Below are positions 1 through 11,576 of a stretch of 30,000 nt of DNA, piece after piece; position 1 is the first letter of the stretch, and every line of letters begins with the position of its first letter. The stretch covers positions 1 through 30,000 of the forward strand of contig JABUQX010042127.1 in the NCBI GenBank assembly GCA_015478945.1. Direction: 5' to 3'. The translations under genes were made by a program, and so were the position numbers. The DNA comes from Trachelipus rathkii (Eukaryota > Arthropoda > Malacostraca > Isopoda > Trachelipodidae). A model generated the notes under the pieces. The model was not told the origin of the DNA and did no database searches. It saw only the letters and a list, made by a program, of their open reading frames with translations.

Positions 1-321
1 ATGAGTACCCAACTTTACCCCCACCCTGGGGGAGAAGATAATTAATTTAATAAAATATTCTATTTTAAATTTGTTAAAAATATAAAATTATAAAAAAAGG
101 ACCAGAATATAAAAAGTAGCAAATAACTTTTAATAAAATTTCGATTTTTCAATACTTTTCCTCAATAAAAAGAAGGAAAGTTTTACGGATGTAAATTTTC
201 TCTTAAATTAGATTTCCTCTCTGGAGTTTCCTCAATGAGTTACCCTCACTCTAATATTCTCCTAGACTGAATTTTCCCTCTTTGGGTTTTTTTTTCAACG
301 AGTTTCCATATCCCCCCCCCC
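1..321. other. Unrecognised AT-rich DNA at window edge
   Basis: This stretch has no open reading frame of note and no recognised repeat. A short C run at about 313-321 marks the start of the SINE-like sequence that follows. Confidence 0.5.
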
Positions 322-547
322 TGTTTAGGGTTCTTTAGGAGCTCCCATCCCTTACTCCGTTCTATTTTCAGATGACTCTGCCATGATCCGCCATTTCTGA
401 TTTATCAAGACACTGGTTTCATTGATCGAATATTTAAGCTGTCGAAGTGACCAGTCTGCACAAATAACTAAAGGTCAAGAAGCTGGTATCGAACTGTGGT
501 CTCCTGGATGGTAGAAAGAGGTTTTAACCAATATGCTATCTGTCACG
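322..547 (-). repeat. tRNA-derived SINE (minus strand)
   Basis: Read on the minus strand, this segment begins with a tRNA-like head. It has an A-box-like TAGCATATTGG (528-538), then a B-box-like AGTTCGATACC (485-495) about 33 bases later, which is the arrangement of an internal RNA polymerase III promoter. A non-tRNA body follows down to about position 322. Such elements are short interspersed retrotransposons that are transcribed by Pol III and copied by LINE enzymes. The head is too diverged to be a working tRNA, and no CCA end or clean anticodon arm can be assigned. No second copy was seen in the window, and the 3' boundary is a guess. Confidence 0.6.
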
Positions 548-1070
548 TCAGGTATTATATATATAAGTACTAGACAAGTAGAAACGCAAAAAGGCACTTT
601 GATAGGAGTTATCTAATGTTTAGTATAGCTGCGAAGATATTATACTTTTTCCTCTTCTGTTTATTTAGTATCCTATAGCTATATATTCCACTACCCGAAT
701 AAGGCCTAATTCATGCCTTTTGATAATATGGAGAGACTAGCTCTATATGATATCATAGAGTGATGGTATGAGCCCTGGTATTCTATCTAATAATACGCGC
801 TACTTTATATTGGAACTATTAAGGGTTATCGAGGCAATAATAGCTATAATATATAGGTACTATAATTATTAATATAATAAATATGTTATTTATAAGACTA
901 AAATCTTAATCGTGTGAAAATTTGATTATATCAGACTTATATGCAAACTTATCACAAATTATCTTCATTTCGAAAAATGTCAATGATATATATTACTGTC
1001 TGAAACGTACTTGTATACTAATATATTAGTATCATATTTAAATTCTTATAACAAAAGATCTATAAAAAAT
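548..1070. other. Unrecognised AT-rich spacer
   Basis: No gene, RNA or mobile-element signature was seen here. It leads from the SINE into a large TA array. Confidence 0.5.
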
Positions 1071-1730
<660 letters not shown>

Positions 1731-1966
1731 ACTTAACCCACACGGAACGGGGAGCTCGGATCAAAAAAAAAATTGTCACAGTAGCTCTATGATACATAAT
1801 TAGACGTTTTAGGGTCGAATCAAAAACAATAAAAAACTAATCAGTATCTCAAAACTAAACAATAGCTACAAGCGAAAATGAATATATTTTTGGAATCTGG
1901 TAAAATTTTTAGTAAACGGGAAAATGGGTAATCTAAGAAATACTCCAAGGGTATCATCGTCAGAGC

Positions 1967-2171
1967 CGATGGCAGGAGTCGGGGTTCTCTCGGGCCTTAC
2001 GGGGAACTACGGGGTAGGGCTATTTTGCTCGGCTCGCTGCGGGGAGGGTGTCGGGAACCCGTTTTGTATTTAGGGTGTGCGGGGTTCTCCGCTCGCAGCT
2101 ATCGGGTATGTGATACGTCCCTGTCCGTTTGTTCCGCGTCGGCTCGAGCCCCCTACATGACCGTGTAATAC
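1967..2171 (-). repeat. GC-rich dispersed repeat, copy A
   Basis: This GC-rich island lies in AT-rich DNA. Its reverse complement shares ordered blocks with the copies at 2683, 9391 and 29425: GTATTACACGG, then GAGCCGACG, then a CATACCCG block, and at the far end AAGGCC/GAGAGAACCCC/ACTCCTGCCA. No coding frame is evident. The family is not recognised; it could be a LINE untranslated region, a SINE or a MITE. Copies differ by many indels, which suggests old insertions. Confidence 0.65.
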
Positions 2172-2682
2172 CTTGTTGTACCAATATATCAATATAATAT
2201 ATAACTTACTAGTATTAGGTATATATACTTATGTTCGCTATATATATAATATATGCGTGATATTAACTTAACTACATATTATTACTTTATATATCATATC
2301 TATTATAATATAGCAACTATATATAACATATCTATTATGTATATATACTCATGATATATATATATAAGTAGAATATTACTTATACTCTATTTTCCTATCG
2401 TCCCCTCGTAAGATCAGGTAATATCTAAGACAAAAGACACTAGAACATAACTATTTATGTATCATTAGTTACCTGGCAAGTTTTCTTCTTTATCTGATCT
2501 CGTAGCTCTCAGTTCGGGTGGGCGTAAGTAACCTTTTTCATTATATAGCGTTAATTATTTAGTGCCTCCATATTATATTATAATATACTCTTATTATATA
2601 GTTATATATAGTTATATAGATATATAGTATTACAATAGATAGATGTGTTGTTTAAAATATACTCAGATAAGAGAACCCCGAT
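2172..2682. other. AT-rich spacer between two GC-rich repeat copies
   Basis: Mixed AT-rich DNA with short TA runs. No gene or element was recognised. Confidence 0.5.
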
Positions 2683-2882
2683 GCGCAGGAGTGCGGGTCC
2701 CTCCTTCGCTGTCCGTGGGAACGACAGGGGCTATGTGCCGTGACGGTTTTTTCTCGGGGAGGTGTTAACCGACAACTCCAGTTCATTTATTTGGTGTAGG
2801 TGCGGAGTGGTTCCTTGCTATCTAAGTATAGGATGGAAAACGTCCCCCCATTCTGTTATTCCGTTGGCTGAGCCCTATTGTT
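2683..2882 (-). repeat. GC-rich dispersed repeat, copy B
   Basis: On the plus strand this copy begins GCAGGAGTGCGGGTCC, has TTCTCGGGGAGG in the middle, and ends GGATGGAAAACGTCCCCCC then GGCTGAGCCCTA. These are reverse complements of the end, middle and start blocks of the copy at 29425-29610, in the expected order. It lies about 510 bp from copy A in the same orientation. Function and class are unknown. Confidence 0.65.
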
Positions 2883-2899
2883 GAGGCCGAGTATATAAT

Positions 2900-3050
2900 A
2901 TGATAGAGGGATTTATATTATATATTAAAATATATATATATATATATAATAATATATATATATATAATATATTATTAATATTTTTAGTATTATTAATTAT
3001 TTATAAATAATATAATTTATATATATAATATATAATTCGATAAATTTAGT
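2900..3050. repeat. (TA)n-rich low-complexity tract
   Basis: TA and TAA runs with slips. There is no other content. Confidence 0.85.
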
Positions 3051-3073
3051 TTAATTCAAAAACTTCTAAACGA

Positions 3074-3121
3074 TGACGTCACAGTATACGTAACGCGGAA
3101 ATCCTGAAGTGTATGACGTCA
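3074..3121. promoter_or_regulatory. Two CRE-like palindromes 40 bp apart
   Basis: The perfect palindrome TGACGTCA occurs at 3074-3081 and again at 3114-3121, exactly 40 bases apart, each within ATGACGTCAC. This octamer is the known full cAMP-response element bound by CREB/ATF bZIP proteins. No promoter or gene start is visible nearby, so a regulatory role is only inferred. Confidence 0.3.
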
Positions 3122-3283
3122 CGCCTGAGCATTGCATATAAATTTATTACTTACGGGTCTATCGGTACTAATATATTTAATGAATCATCAGGATCCACCA
3201 GCAATATATATGCTAATATATATATACCGAAATACAGTCAAAATTTTGTAACATGTAATGGTGTTTGGGTGAGCGGAATTACC

Positions 3284-3354
3284 CTAAATAATATATATAT
3301 ATATATAATAAGATATAATATATATTAATAATATATTATATATAAATAATATTA

Positions 3355-3392
<38 letters not shown>

Positions 3393-3558
3393 TATTAATT
3401 AATACTATATATAATATATATATATATAATATATATATATAATGAATATTATGTAATAATATATATATATAGTATATATATAATATTTATATATATATAT
3501 ATATATATAATATATTATATTATATATATATATTATAATATATATATTATTATATATA

Positions 3559-3590
<32 letters not shown>

Positions 3591-3658
3591 ATAATTATAA
3601 TATTTATATCTATATAATATATATATATATATATATATTATATATTATATATTATATT
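3284..3658. repeat. (TA)n satellite-like array
   Basis: Nearly continuous TA dinucleotides with phase slips over about 375 bp. Confidence 0.9.
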
Positions 3659-5779
3659 GACGTAGAGCATTATCATCTAATCCTATATGGTAACTAAGTA
3701 AGTCAATAGGGTGCACTAACTATAATACGCCAAATGCTGACTATATCTATAGAGCAATGTTATCATGCATATTATGTCAACCCAGCAGGCATTACATTTA
3801 TTGAACATATTATTATTATGTTTTTCATAGCTATAGATACGTTGTAATGAGGAATGGTTTAATGTTCTAGGGAGAATCATGAATTTTAAGTCTTAGTAAG
3901 AACCGTTTTTTCGGAGGAGTTTTAGTCCTACCTAAGTGGGGTGCGTAGCCCCAGTAAGGGCTTTTTATGGTTCTGAGGCTTTTAAATGATCGCAAGATCA
4001 TTTATTGATGGTTCCAATAGATATATCGAATGTTTTTATAACCTGTAATATACGATGTTTAGAATCGATCTTTACATGTCTGCTTGTGGCTTTTTTTATG
4101 ATGAAATAATATAATCGAGAAATATTGACTATATATTAACATTCGATTATCGTTTGTAGTAGGTTGAATCCGTTCTCGTAGTGCGATTGCAGACTTAAAG
4201 ATTTCTCGAGTACAGCTTTTGATAGTGGTGTTAATAGACTATTATATTGCGTATTAACAACTAATTGATTTATCTATATTCTTTTTGTGTATCTTGTGGC
4301 TTTTTTTCTCTAGATCATCAACAAGATATAAAATTGTTTCTAGCAGATTTTGGTATTATAGGTACAACCTACGCTTCCAAGTAGTGTGCGTCTGCCTACG
4401 TCATTCAATTAGACTGTATAGTTCTTAAATTACGGCCTGAACCATGTTGTATGGTTAATCGATATATTCGCTATCAATAATGTGAATGACACTATATCTG
4501 AGTAATTTCTCAGTCGTAGGACGAGACTTTCAGATTCCTTTCTTGCGACTCAAACCTGGTTATTGAATATGGCTATGGCGTAAATATTTATAGTGTAATG
4601 GTCTAGCATTATTCTATATGAATATGTAGAAATAAGGAGTGGTATATATACACTGGTCTTCATATGTGAGGTTTCTGAAGAAATATTGAGATTGTTTAAG
4701 TGAGAGTGATTGGATTTTATATTGTCGTAGCTATGTATTGTTAAGTTTGTGACAAGTAATTACTTCTTCGGTGTTAAAGAGTATTCATAATATATATATC
4801 GAGATATTTTGGAAGTATTGTGTCAGAAGAATGGTATCTAATAGCTGAAAAGGTCTGATTGTTTTGATGTTAGTAAACAGACGATATATTTGAAATATGC
4901 AAATTTGATATATTTAAATCAGTGTTAATGTGTTATGAAGATGGGATATATCAGATCACTATGTATTTGTTTTTTAATATGTATAGTTAAGAGAAAAGAG
5001 TAAAGGGATGGAAGAGGAATGATTAGAATGAGAAGTTTATATGTGTATTAAGCTTATAATAATGAAAATGTAATGTGATTGCAATTGTTACATAAATCAG
5101 TTGAATATGAATCAATTAATAAATAATACTGAAAATCTGGAATGTTTTTAGCAAATTAAAGAAAGTCTTATGTTATAGCAGTAGTAAGGTAAGTCAATTG
5201 ATGTGGCTGTATCTTATAAAGTGTAGTAGTTATAGTTATTGAGGTATATGGTTAAAATATTTTGAGATAAGAAGCCCTGGATTTAAAAAATGTAAGATGT
5301 GGACTGACAGGGTAGAATTAGAAACGATAGTAAAATTTTTTGACGAATGTGGGAGCTGATTTTGAATTAGCTAAAATAAATATGATTAAGAGGTATTTCA
5401 AAAGTAAAGTGATGTTATTAAATATAGAGTAGTATATCTGTAAAAAAAGGAAGACTTATAAAATTTCATTACGTAGAAGGTAAAAAAAAGAGGTATAAAT
5501 GAATAAATTTGGGATATCAAAGGATGAATGGGGACTTACGATGGAATAGGAAGCTCTTCTGGAATGGAAGTTACTAAGATTAGATAAAGAGAGTAAAGTG
5601 ATTTTCCTAGAATATAATGTAATTAGGGATGTGTACTATATATTCGTGACTGTATATTAATAGTATGCGATGGAAGAGTTAGATATGGGAACACTTTGAA
5701 ATTCTGTATTATCAGTACAGTAATGAAGAGGATGATAGTGAATGTGTGTGGGTTTGATAGTGTAAGAAATAAATATTTT
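3659..5779. other. Unrecognised DNA, purine-rich in its right half
   Basis: No ORF, RNA or element could be named. There is a small hairpin at 3983-4004 (9-bp stem TAAATGATC, loop GCAA). A 15-nt direct repeat, CTTGTGGCTTTTTTT, lies at 4083-4097 and 4293-4307. From about 4800 the plus strand becomes G- and A-rich, like the LINE reverse transcriptase that follows. This part may therefore hold the unrecognisable upstream portion of that LINE, including its endonuclease region, but no endonuclease motif was found. Confidence 0.4.
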
Positions 5780-6575
5780 AAGGATGAGGTAATTAGTACG
5801 AAGTAGATAATAGGTAGAGTGAGAAAGTTAAGAATGGTAAAATCTGCAGGTATATAATGAAATTACTTGGTGAACATGATCAAAGAATGGAGGCGAGAGT
5901 TGTATTGTGGATATGCAAAGTGTGTAACAAAGAGTTTCTGGAGGTATGACTATCCGTAAGCGATTGCAGTTGAAAAAACTCTATTAAAATATAGAGTTTT
6001 AATGGAGATAAGGTGAAGATACTGTAGGAATATGGGGGAAATTAGTTCATTGAGTATTGTAGGGAAGATATATACTGGTGTTTTGTTCGAAAGAGTTCTA
6101 GTGACTGAAGAACAGATTGGCGAAGAACAAGGTTCATTTAGAAGTGTCAGAGGTTGTGTAGATCAAACCTTCACGTAAAACAAATGGTTGAAAAAATGAG
6201 AGAGAGGAAGAAAAAAATTGTGCTTAAGTTTTATTGGACTTATAGCAGCTTCGTTCGTTGACCACCAAGGCCTCCAGAGCACCTTCACTTAGACTTTGGT
6301 TTGTGGAATTGAATGGGAATCAAAGTATGTATGTCGATAGGGAAGCGTGTGTAAGAATAAATGGAGTTGAAAGTGTATGGTTTAATATTAACAGTTGAGT
6401 GAGACAGGGATGTGTTATGTATCCTTGCTATTTAATTTATATATGGATGGAGTGGTAAAAAAATTAGAGGTAGGGGTGGTAGGGGAAAGGTGTTAGGCTG
6501 ATGGAGATGGGAAGAGTTTTTAGGGTACCCTGCTTATTGGGGCGCTGATGACCTCGTTTTGACTTTGCGGGCATG
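5780..6575 (+). pseudogene. Decayed LINE reverse transcriptase
   Basis: This is the remnant of a non-LTR retrotransposon reverse transcriptase, the enzyme that copies element RNA into DNA at the insertion site. Conserved blocks survive in order but in shifting frames. VRKLRMVKSAGI near 5818 matches the usual [KR]LKNGKAAG region. SLSIVGKIYTGVLFERV spans about 6050-6100. GEEQGSFRSVRGCVDQ lies within 6104-6172. A block like YVDREACVRINGVES lies near 6330-6375, VRQGCVMYP at 6399-6425, and an xADD catalytic box (ADD at 6544-6552, then LVLT). The residue before ADD reads Gly rather than the usual Phe, Tyr or Leu. Stops and frameshifts between blocks rule out activity. The resemblance is to LINEs abundant in decapod crustaceans; I do not assign a named clade. 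The copy appears cut off at the catalytic box by the inverted-repeat element that follows. Confidence 0.85.
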
Positions 6576-6816
6576 CAATTTTCGAGGACTACCCCAAATG
6601 GTCGACACATCAAAAAAAATTCCAGTTCAGCCGCCGCAGGCGTTAGGATAGGTTAGGTTAGGTTATGGTATAGGTTTAGGGTTAGGTTTAAGGTTAGTTA
6701 CTTTTAGAAGTTTTGTTGAATTGTAGAGAAATTAAATAACTCAATTTTTTTTATCTTTATAAATGTTGACCCATTTTCGTGTCGACCATTTGGGTATAAG
6801 CCTCTATTTTCGTGCA
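6571..6816. mobile_element. MITE-like inverted-repeat element
   Basis: A perfect 16-bp inverted repeat, CCCAAATGGTCGACAC at 6593-6608 and GTGTCGACCATTTGGG at 6779-6794, bounds this segment. Weaker similarity extends outward to about 38 bp per arm: GCATGCAATTTTCGAGG on the left against TGCACGAAAATAGAGG on the right, read inverted. The interior is about 170 bp with no coding capacity. That fits a miniature inverted-repeat DNA transposon or foldback element. It starts directly after the LINE catalytic box, so it may have inserted into that LINE. No clear target-site duplication was identified. The superfamily is unknown. Confidence 0.6.
6641..6698 (+). repeat. Degenerate TTAGG telomere-like repeats
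   Basis: The tract contains three consecutive GGTTA units followed by degenerate forms such as GGTTTAGGGTTAGG. TTAGG is the telomere unit of most insects and crustaceans. Here it is internal, inside the inverted-repeat element, and only about 58 bp long. It is an interstitial or element-borne patch rather than a telomere. Confidence 0.65.
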
Positions 6817-6859
6817 TATTACGCACCCTATCCCACACATGTAGGAAGTGAGACGAAGG

Positions 6860-6893
<34 letters not shown>

Positions 6894-6909
6894 AATATAT
6901 AAGTATTAG

Positions 6910-6943
<34 letters not shown>

Positions 6944-6973
6944 TAAAATATATCTAATATTATATATATATAA
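6860..6973. repeat. (TA)n tract
   Basis: TA dinucleotides with slips that run directly into a GT-rich tract. Confidence 0.85.
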
Positions 6974-6974
6974 T

Positions 6975-7100
6975 ATGTTGGTGTGTGTGTGTGTGTATGT
7001 GGTTTAAGGTGGTTTGTGTAGTAGGATGTGTGTGTAGTTGTAGTAGTGTGTGTTGAGTGGATGTATGTGTGTGTTTGAGTGTGTGTGTTGATGTGTAACG
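6975..7100 (+). repeat. (GT)n-rich imperfect microsatellite
   Basis: Several GTGTGTGTGT runs are separated by TAGTAGGA/GAGT-type interruptions. The minus-strand reading frame rich in His and Thr that crosses this tract is a by-product of the repeat. Confidence 0.85.
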
Positions 7101-7256
7101 GGGAAGCTGTCAAATGGTGATCATTTAACATTTATTTTGTTAATCAAGTTATATTCTTTAAAACTATAACCTTGTTTGGCTCAATACGTCGAGGAAGGTG
7201 GTAAAACACTTGCTTACGAACATCAAATTATTGAAAATCTTCCATTTTTGATTTAT

Positions 7257-7475
7257 CATTATATATATATATTAATAATAGTTTATTTATATTATATATA
7301 TACTGTAATATTATTAATATATTATATTATATATATATCTATATATATATTATATAGTATAATTATATAATATATATATATATATATATATATTATATTA
7401 TATTAATATTATATTATATATTATATATATATAAATATAATATATATATATATATTATATATATCTTTTCAATAT
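7257..7475. repeat. (TA)n array
   Basis: TA and TATTA runs over about 220 bp. The Tyr/Ile-rich reading frame crossing it is a repeat artefact. Confidence 0.9.
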
Positions 7476-7489
7476 ATATTTAGTTTATA

Positions 7490-9175
7490 CAAATTTATGA
7501 TTAATAAGACCACTAGAAAATTAATTTTGAGCTTGTATTAACGGAAGTTGTAATAGACATTCTTCAAATTTATGCGCAACAGACAATAGCATAAAGGATA
7601 TGGAAACCGTTTCAATATTTTAAATATTATTTTTGATATAGGGTAAATATATAAAATAATTTTTTGACAACTGGTTAGGATCAATATTACACTGTGCTGA
7701 TATGCTCCGATAGCAGCGGTTGAAGGATTCATTAAAACGAAAAACTTATGGTTATTGGTGCGTATTATAATCGCTAGATATAATGGTAGTGCGTGTCCGA
7801 AAAATTATTCGCAATTGTGGATGAAAACCTGTGAACAAAGATATTGATTGGTACGATAAGCATTTTAAAGGATAGCGGTTATAATAATGTTCTAAGGTGA
7901 CACTAGAATAAGAATAGGATGAGAGCTCAGTCTGAATACGAATGTTGTTTTCCACGTGGTGCATCTCTCATCATAATAGAAAATTGTGACAGTACAGTAA
8001 TTAATACTGTGTAAGGTAAATCAATACAGATATATCATAAGTAAGTTATAAATGTATGTAATAATACAATAAGATATGTATAAACTATAGTAAGTTATGA
8101 GTGTAGTAAAAGAATTGGAGATAGTTATATATATTAGTACATGAAGGTTTGGGAGTTATAAGGATTGGACTAAGTCACCTAGACCAAACTTATCCCAGGA
8201 TAAGCAATATGATTGGAAGCTACGTCAAGATATGATGTGATTCAGTCTACTCTAATTATAAGGGCGGACATAACGATTATATAACATTTGATTATAATAT
8301 ATAATATATAGATATATGATACTATAAATAATATAATATAATAATATATATATGAAATATATGTATAGGTAAATATTATATAGTTGTATAAAGTGAAGTA
8401 ATGATATAGATAACTATAGTATCCGTATACTCTATACGAAAAAGATAACTATACTAAACCAGAAACTTTGGAGACACCTCACAATATTATTCAGAAATAT
8501 TTGTTAGGTAATATATATAAAAGAAAATAATTTTGCTCCTCTTATTTTTCCGATATAATAGATATCTGATGAGAATAAATTCATGAAAATATTTAGAATA
8601 GAAGATTTTATAAATGTGATGAGTAAGAATTGTCTAGTATATAGTATAATAATGATATAAGAGGTCATGTAGATTATATTGAGGATTTGAAGAAACAATA
8701 CCATAATATTTCTTTATATATAACACAAATATTATTATATATAATAACGTATATATGACAGACTAGTATCAGTAAGTGTTTATAATGTAGACCTTCAAGG
8801 CTGGTCAGTTTCTTTCTGATTTTCCTATGTTTAGATTTTTTGCTATAGAACTATGAGATCGTGTCTTAGTATTGGACATAGTATGATTACTGCTAAACAG
8901 ATGAGTTGAGAGTATGTTTTCAGCTGTAAAAGAAGTGATAGAGTGAAAAATTTCCAGTGAATGTTCTGAAATAAGCTTATCTATTTAAATAAATTTTATT
9001 TATTTGCTAAAATTAGAAATGTTGTTTGAACATTAATAAAAATTCATTAAATTTCGTAGAGAGTATCAGCAACAATGAAAATTAGATAGACTCTTTAATG
9101 AATGAAAACAATTACACTAGTGTATGAGAGATCAGCGTATAGGAAATGGTTATATTTGACAAGCATAGCTGCAAT
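7490..9175. other. Unrecognised single-copy-looking DNA
   Basis: Mixed DNA with a short TA tract at about 8285-8355. Minus-strand ORFs of 64, 70 and 66 codons (7538-7732, 7752-7964, 8504-8704) show no family motif and are within what chance allows. No RNA gene or element was recognised. Confidence 0.5.
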
Positions 9176-9179
9176 TTTA

Positions 9180-9192
9180 TTAATATAATATG

Positions 9193-9238
<46 letters not shown>

Positions 9239-9262
9239 TATTATATATATTATTATAATTAC
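9180..9262. repeat. (TA)n tract
   Basis: Alternating TA with a few slips. Confidence 0.9.
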
Positions 9263-9390
9263 TTAAATATATTAATATATATAATATTTTCATAAATGAA
9301 TTTCTCGAAAAGTACGACACACTTAAAGAAAAACAATTACATATTTGGAATCTACGTGAAAACTTTTACAAAATGTAAAAAAAAAAAAAA

Positions 9391-9605
9391 ATTAGGGGAC
9401 TACGCGCCGACGGGTGACATGACGGGGGACGTTTTCATACCGTAGGGGAGGGGGGAGGAACCCGCGTACAACAAATAACCAATGAACGCGAGGTCGGGAG
9501 ACCTCCCGGAGGGGTAGGAAATGAAGTCTAACCACTGTCGTTCTCCGAAAGGCCGAGATGACCCGTACTCCTTCGCCATATTTTGTGGTTAAAACCCTTG
9601 GTATT
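9391..9605 (+). repeat. GC-rich dispersed repeat, copy C
   Basis: Plus-strand copy with blocks GGGGACGTTTTCATACC, GTAGGGGAGG, GGGGAGGAACCCGC, TCCGAAAGGCCGAGATG and CCCGTACTCCTTCGCCA, in the same order as copy D (29425-29610). It carries an extra internal segment with a hairpin, GAGGTC-GGGA-GACCTC (9490-9505). It follows directly after a run of about 15 A. No coding frame was recognised. Confidence 0.7.
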
Positions 9606-9819
9606 TACTAATTAGTATAAAAAAAAATAATAACAATGACGGAGCCTAAAGCGTAACTTAGGTACCTTAATATATTTCATCTATGTCGATCACCTCTTAA
9701 ATTGACTGTTAGGATCATTATACTCAAGAATATTGTAAAAAAAAAAATAAAAAAAAAATAAAAAATCAAATAACTGACGGAGTCGTAAAACATAAACATA
9801 ACAGGTCTTAATATATCAA

Positions 9820-9950
9820 TTATAGATATATAAATATATATTATATAATTTATATAGTATAATATATATATGATAGTATATATATATAATTAAATATTAA
9901 GATTATTAATATTTATAATATATATATAGTATATATATATATTATCTAAT
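9820..9950. repeat. (TA)n-rich tract
   Basis: TA runs with slips. They abut the left end of the hAT-like element. Confidence 0.85.
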
Positions 9951-9958
9951 ATATTCGA

Positions 9959-10796
9959 GCAAAGGTTACATTTACATGACCAGGAACCAATTTTGATATT
10001 CAGAGCAACTCGAGTCGCTTCAAACTCGAGTTGCTCATTCGAGTCAGTACTTGAGTCGATTTACTTCATTCACGGCATATATATATATATAATTATATTA
10101 TAGATATATATATAACCATCATATACACTAATTATTTATTAATTAGTAATAATATATAATATATAATTATTAATAAATATATATATATAATAGTAAAGGT
10201 TTTATTTAGTTGCAGTAATACTATATTTCGCATAATTACAATAAATAACTAATATAAAGCTGTAGTAGGTGTAATAATTAAAAATAACAAAAATGATAAT
10301 TTATAATTAAACCATAATATAGTTCATATTAATTATTATAATTAATACATAAATAACAATAAAAATTATATAATAAATAAATAATAAATAATAACTAATA
10401 AATGTGTATTACTAAAGAATTAACAAAACATATAATAATCAACCTGGAAATATAACACAAGGACGTGTAAGGTTATGTTTGAGTTGACTTGTTGGTCTCT
10501 AGTCCATGTTATGATAAGTTTTTTGTTAGGTATACACGAATTTAATTGACTTACAAGGCTTTTGTATTATTTTAATTTGTTATTTCAGAGATTTAGTATA
10601 TTAAAAAAATATGTAAATTATATTAAAAAAAATGAAGATAAATAAAGTGCACTCTATAATAGCTAATCATAAAGCGTCACTGAGTTACAATCGACTCAAC
10701 TACTGATATTGAGTGATGCCTCATCAATTAATAACCCTATTTTAATGCCCAGAAGATTAAGTTAAATCAGTCCCTGGTCAGATAAGAAACCTTTGC
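9959..10796. mobile_element. Non-autonomous hAT-like DNA transposon
   Basis: The two ends are inverted copies. The left end is GCAAAGGTT, then an ATGACCAGGAACCAATTTT-type block. The right end, read inverted, is GCAAAGGTT, then CTGACCAGGGACTGATTT. A second inverted pair lies at matching depth: GTACTTGAGTCGATTTACTT at 10047-10066 against GTAGTTGAGTCGATTGTAAC (reverse complement of 10684-10703). These are about 86 and 91 bp from the respective ends. The interior is AT-rich with no transposase. Short CAAAGG-type ends and subterminal ACTCGAGT/TACTTGAGT motifs are typical of hAT non-autonomous elements. An 8-bp target duplication could not be confirmed in the AT-rich flanks. Movement would need a transposase supplied elsewhere. 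Confidence 0.7.
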
Positions 10797-11035
10797 CTAT
10801 ATATATCATATATATATCTATATTATAATATATAAGTTAATTATAATATATATTATATTATATATATATATAATATTATATGGTATAATATATACATTAT
10901 TAGGGGATATATCTTAATGCTAATAAGTAATTTGAATATGACACAAAAAATATATATTATTATTTTTATATATATATTTATATTATATATATATATATTA
11001 TAATATACTCACCTTATATATATATTTAATATTAT
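10797..11035. repeat. (TA)n-rich tract
   Basis: TA and ATTATA runs next to the right end of the hAT-like element. Confidence 0.85.
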
Positions 11036-11039
11036 TAAA

Positions 11040-11576
11040 AAAGATCAATTTCATAATCGATATTCGGTAGGCATCGACTTATTAAGATTGGGTATGTGTG
11101 GATTTGGTATCGAATTTTGATACTCTAACTGGTTTGAAATAATCATCATTAATTAAGTTAATTTATTGGTTATTTTTTTTCTATTTCCAATATCCTGAGG
11201 TTGCTCATTCTCATCCTTCTTCACTAACATAAAAGGAATGTTGAACTTCGCAAAATAGCTTGAATAAGTTTGTCTTTCACGATGATTGTATTATCCGAAA
11301 ACTATTAAAAACTGCCTTGCAACATTTTCATTTCGAGTATCCATTAATGGGCAGTTCTTGGTCACTAATGATGGATCGTAATAGTAAAGTACATATTGAA
11401 GAGTTAAAGAGAACCAAAGGTTGAAAATCTTATTAAGCTAAACAGTAGTATGAAGTATCAAAGCTACAGTAAGGGTGACGTTCACGATTCTGTATATACA
11501 ATAGGCTACATACGTTACCACACTAGGTCGAAAGACACCACGTCCGTAATTATGAGTATTTTGGTATATCATGTAG
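11040..11576. other. Unrecognised DNA
   Basis: Mixed sequence with no ORF, RNA or element signature that I can name. Confidence 0.5.

Noticed and set aside
6943..7131. His/Thr-rich minus-strand ORF
   Set aside because: It is a translation of the GT microsatellite and adjoining TA tract.
7176..7370. Tyr/Ile-rich plus-strand ORF
   Set aside because: Most of it is translated TA repeat.
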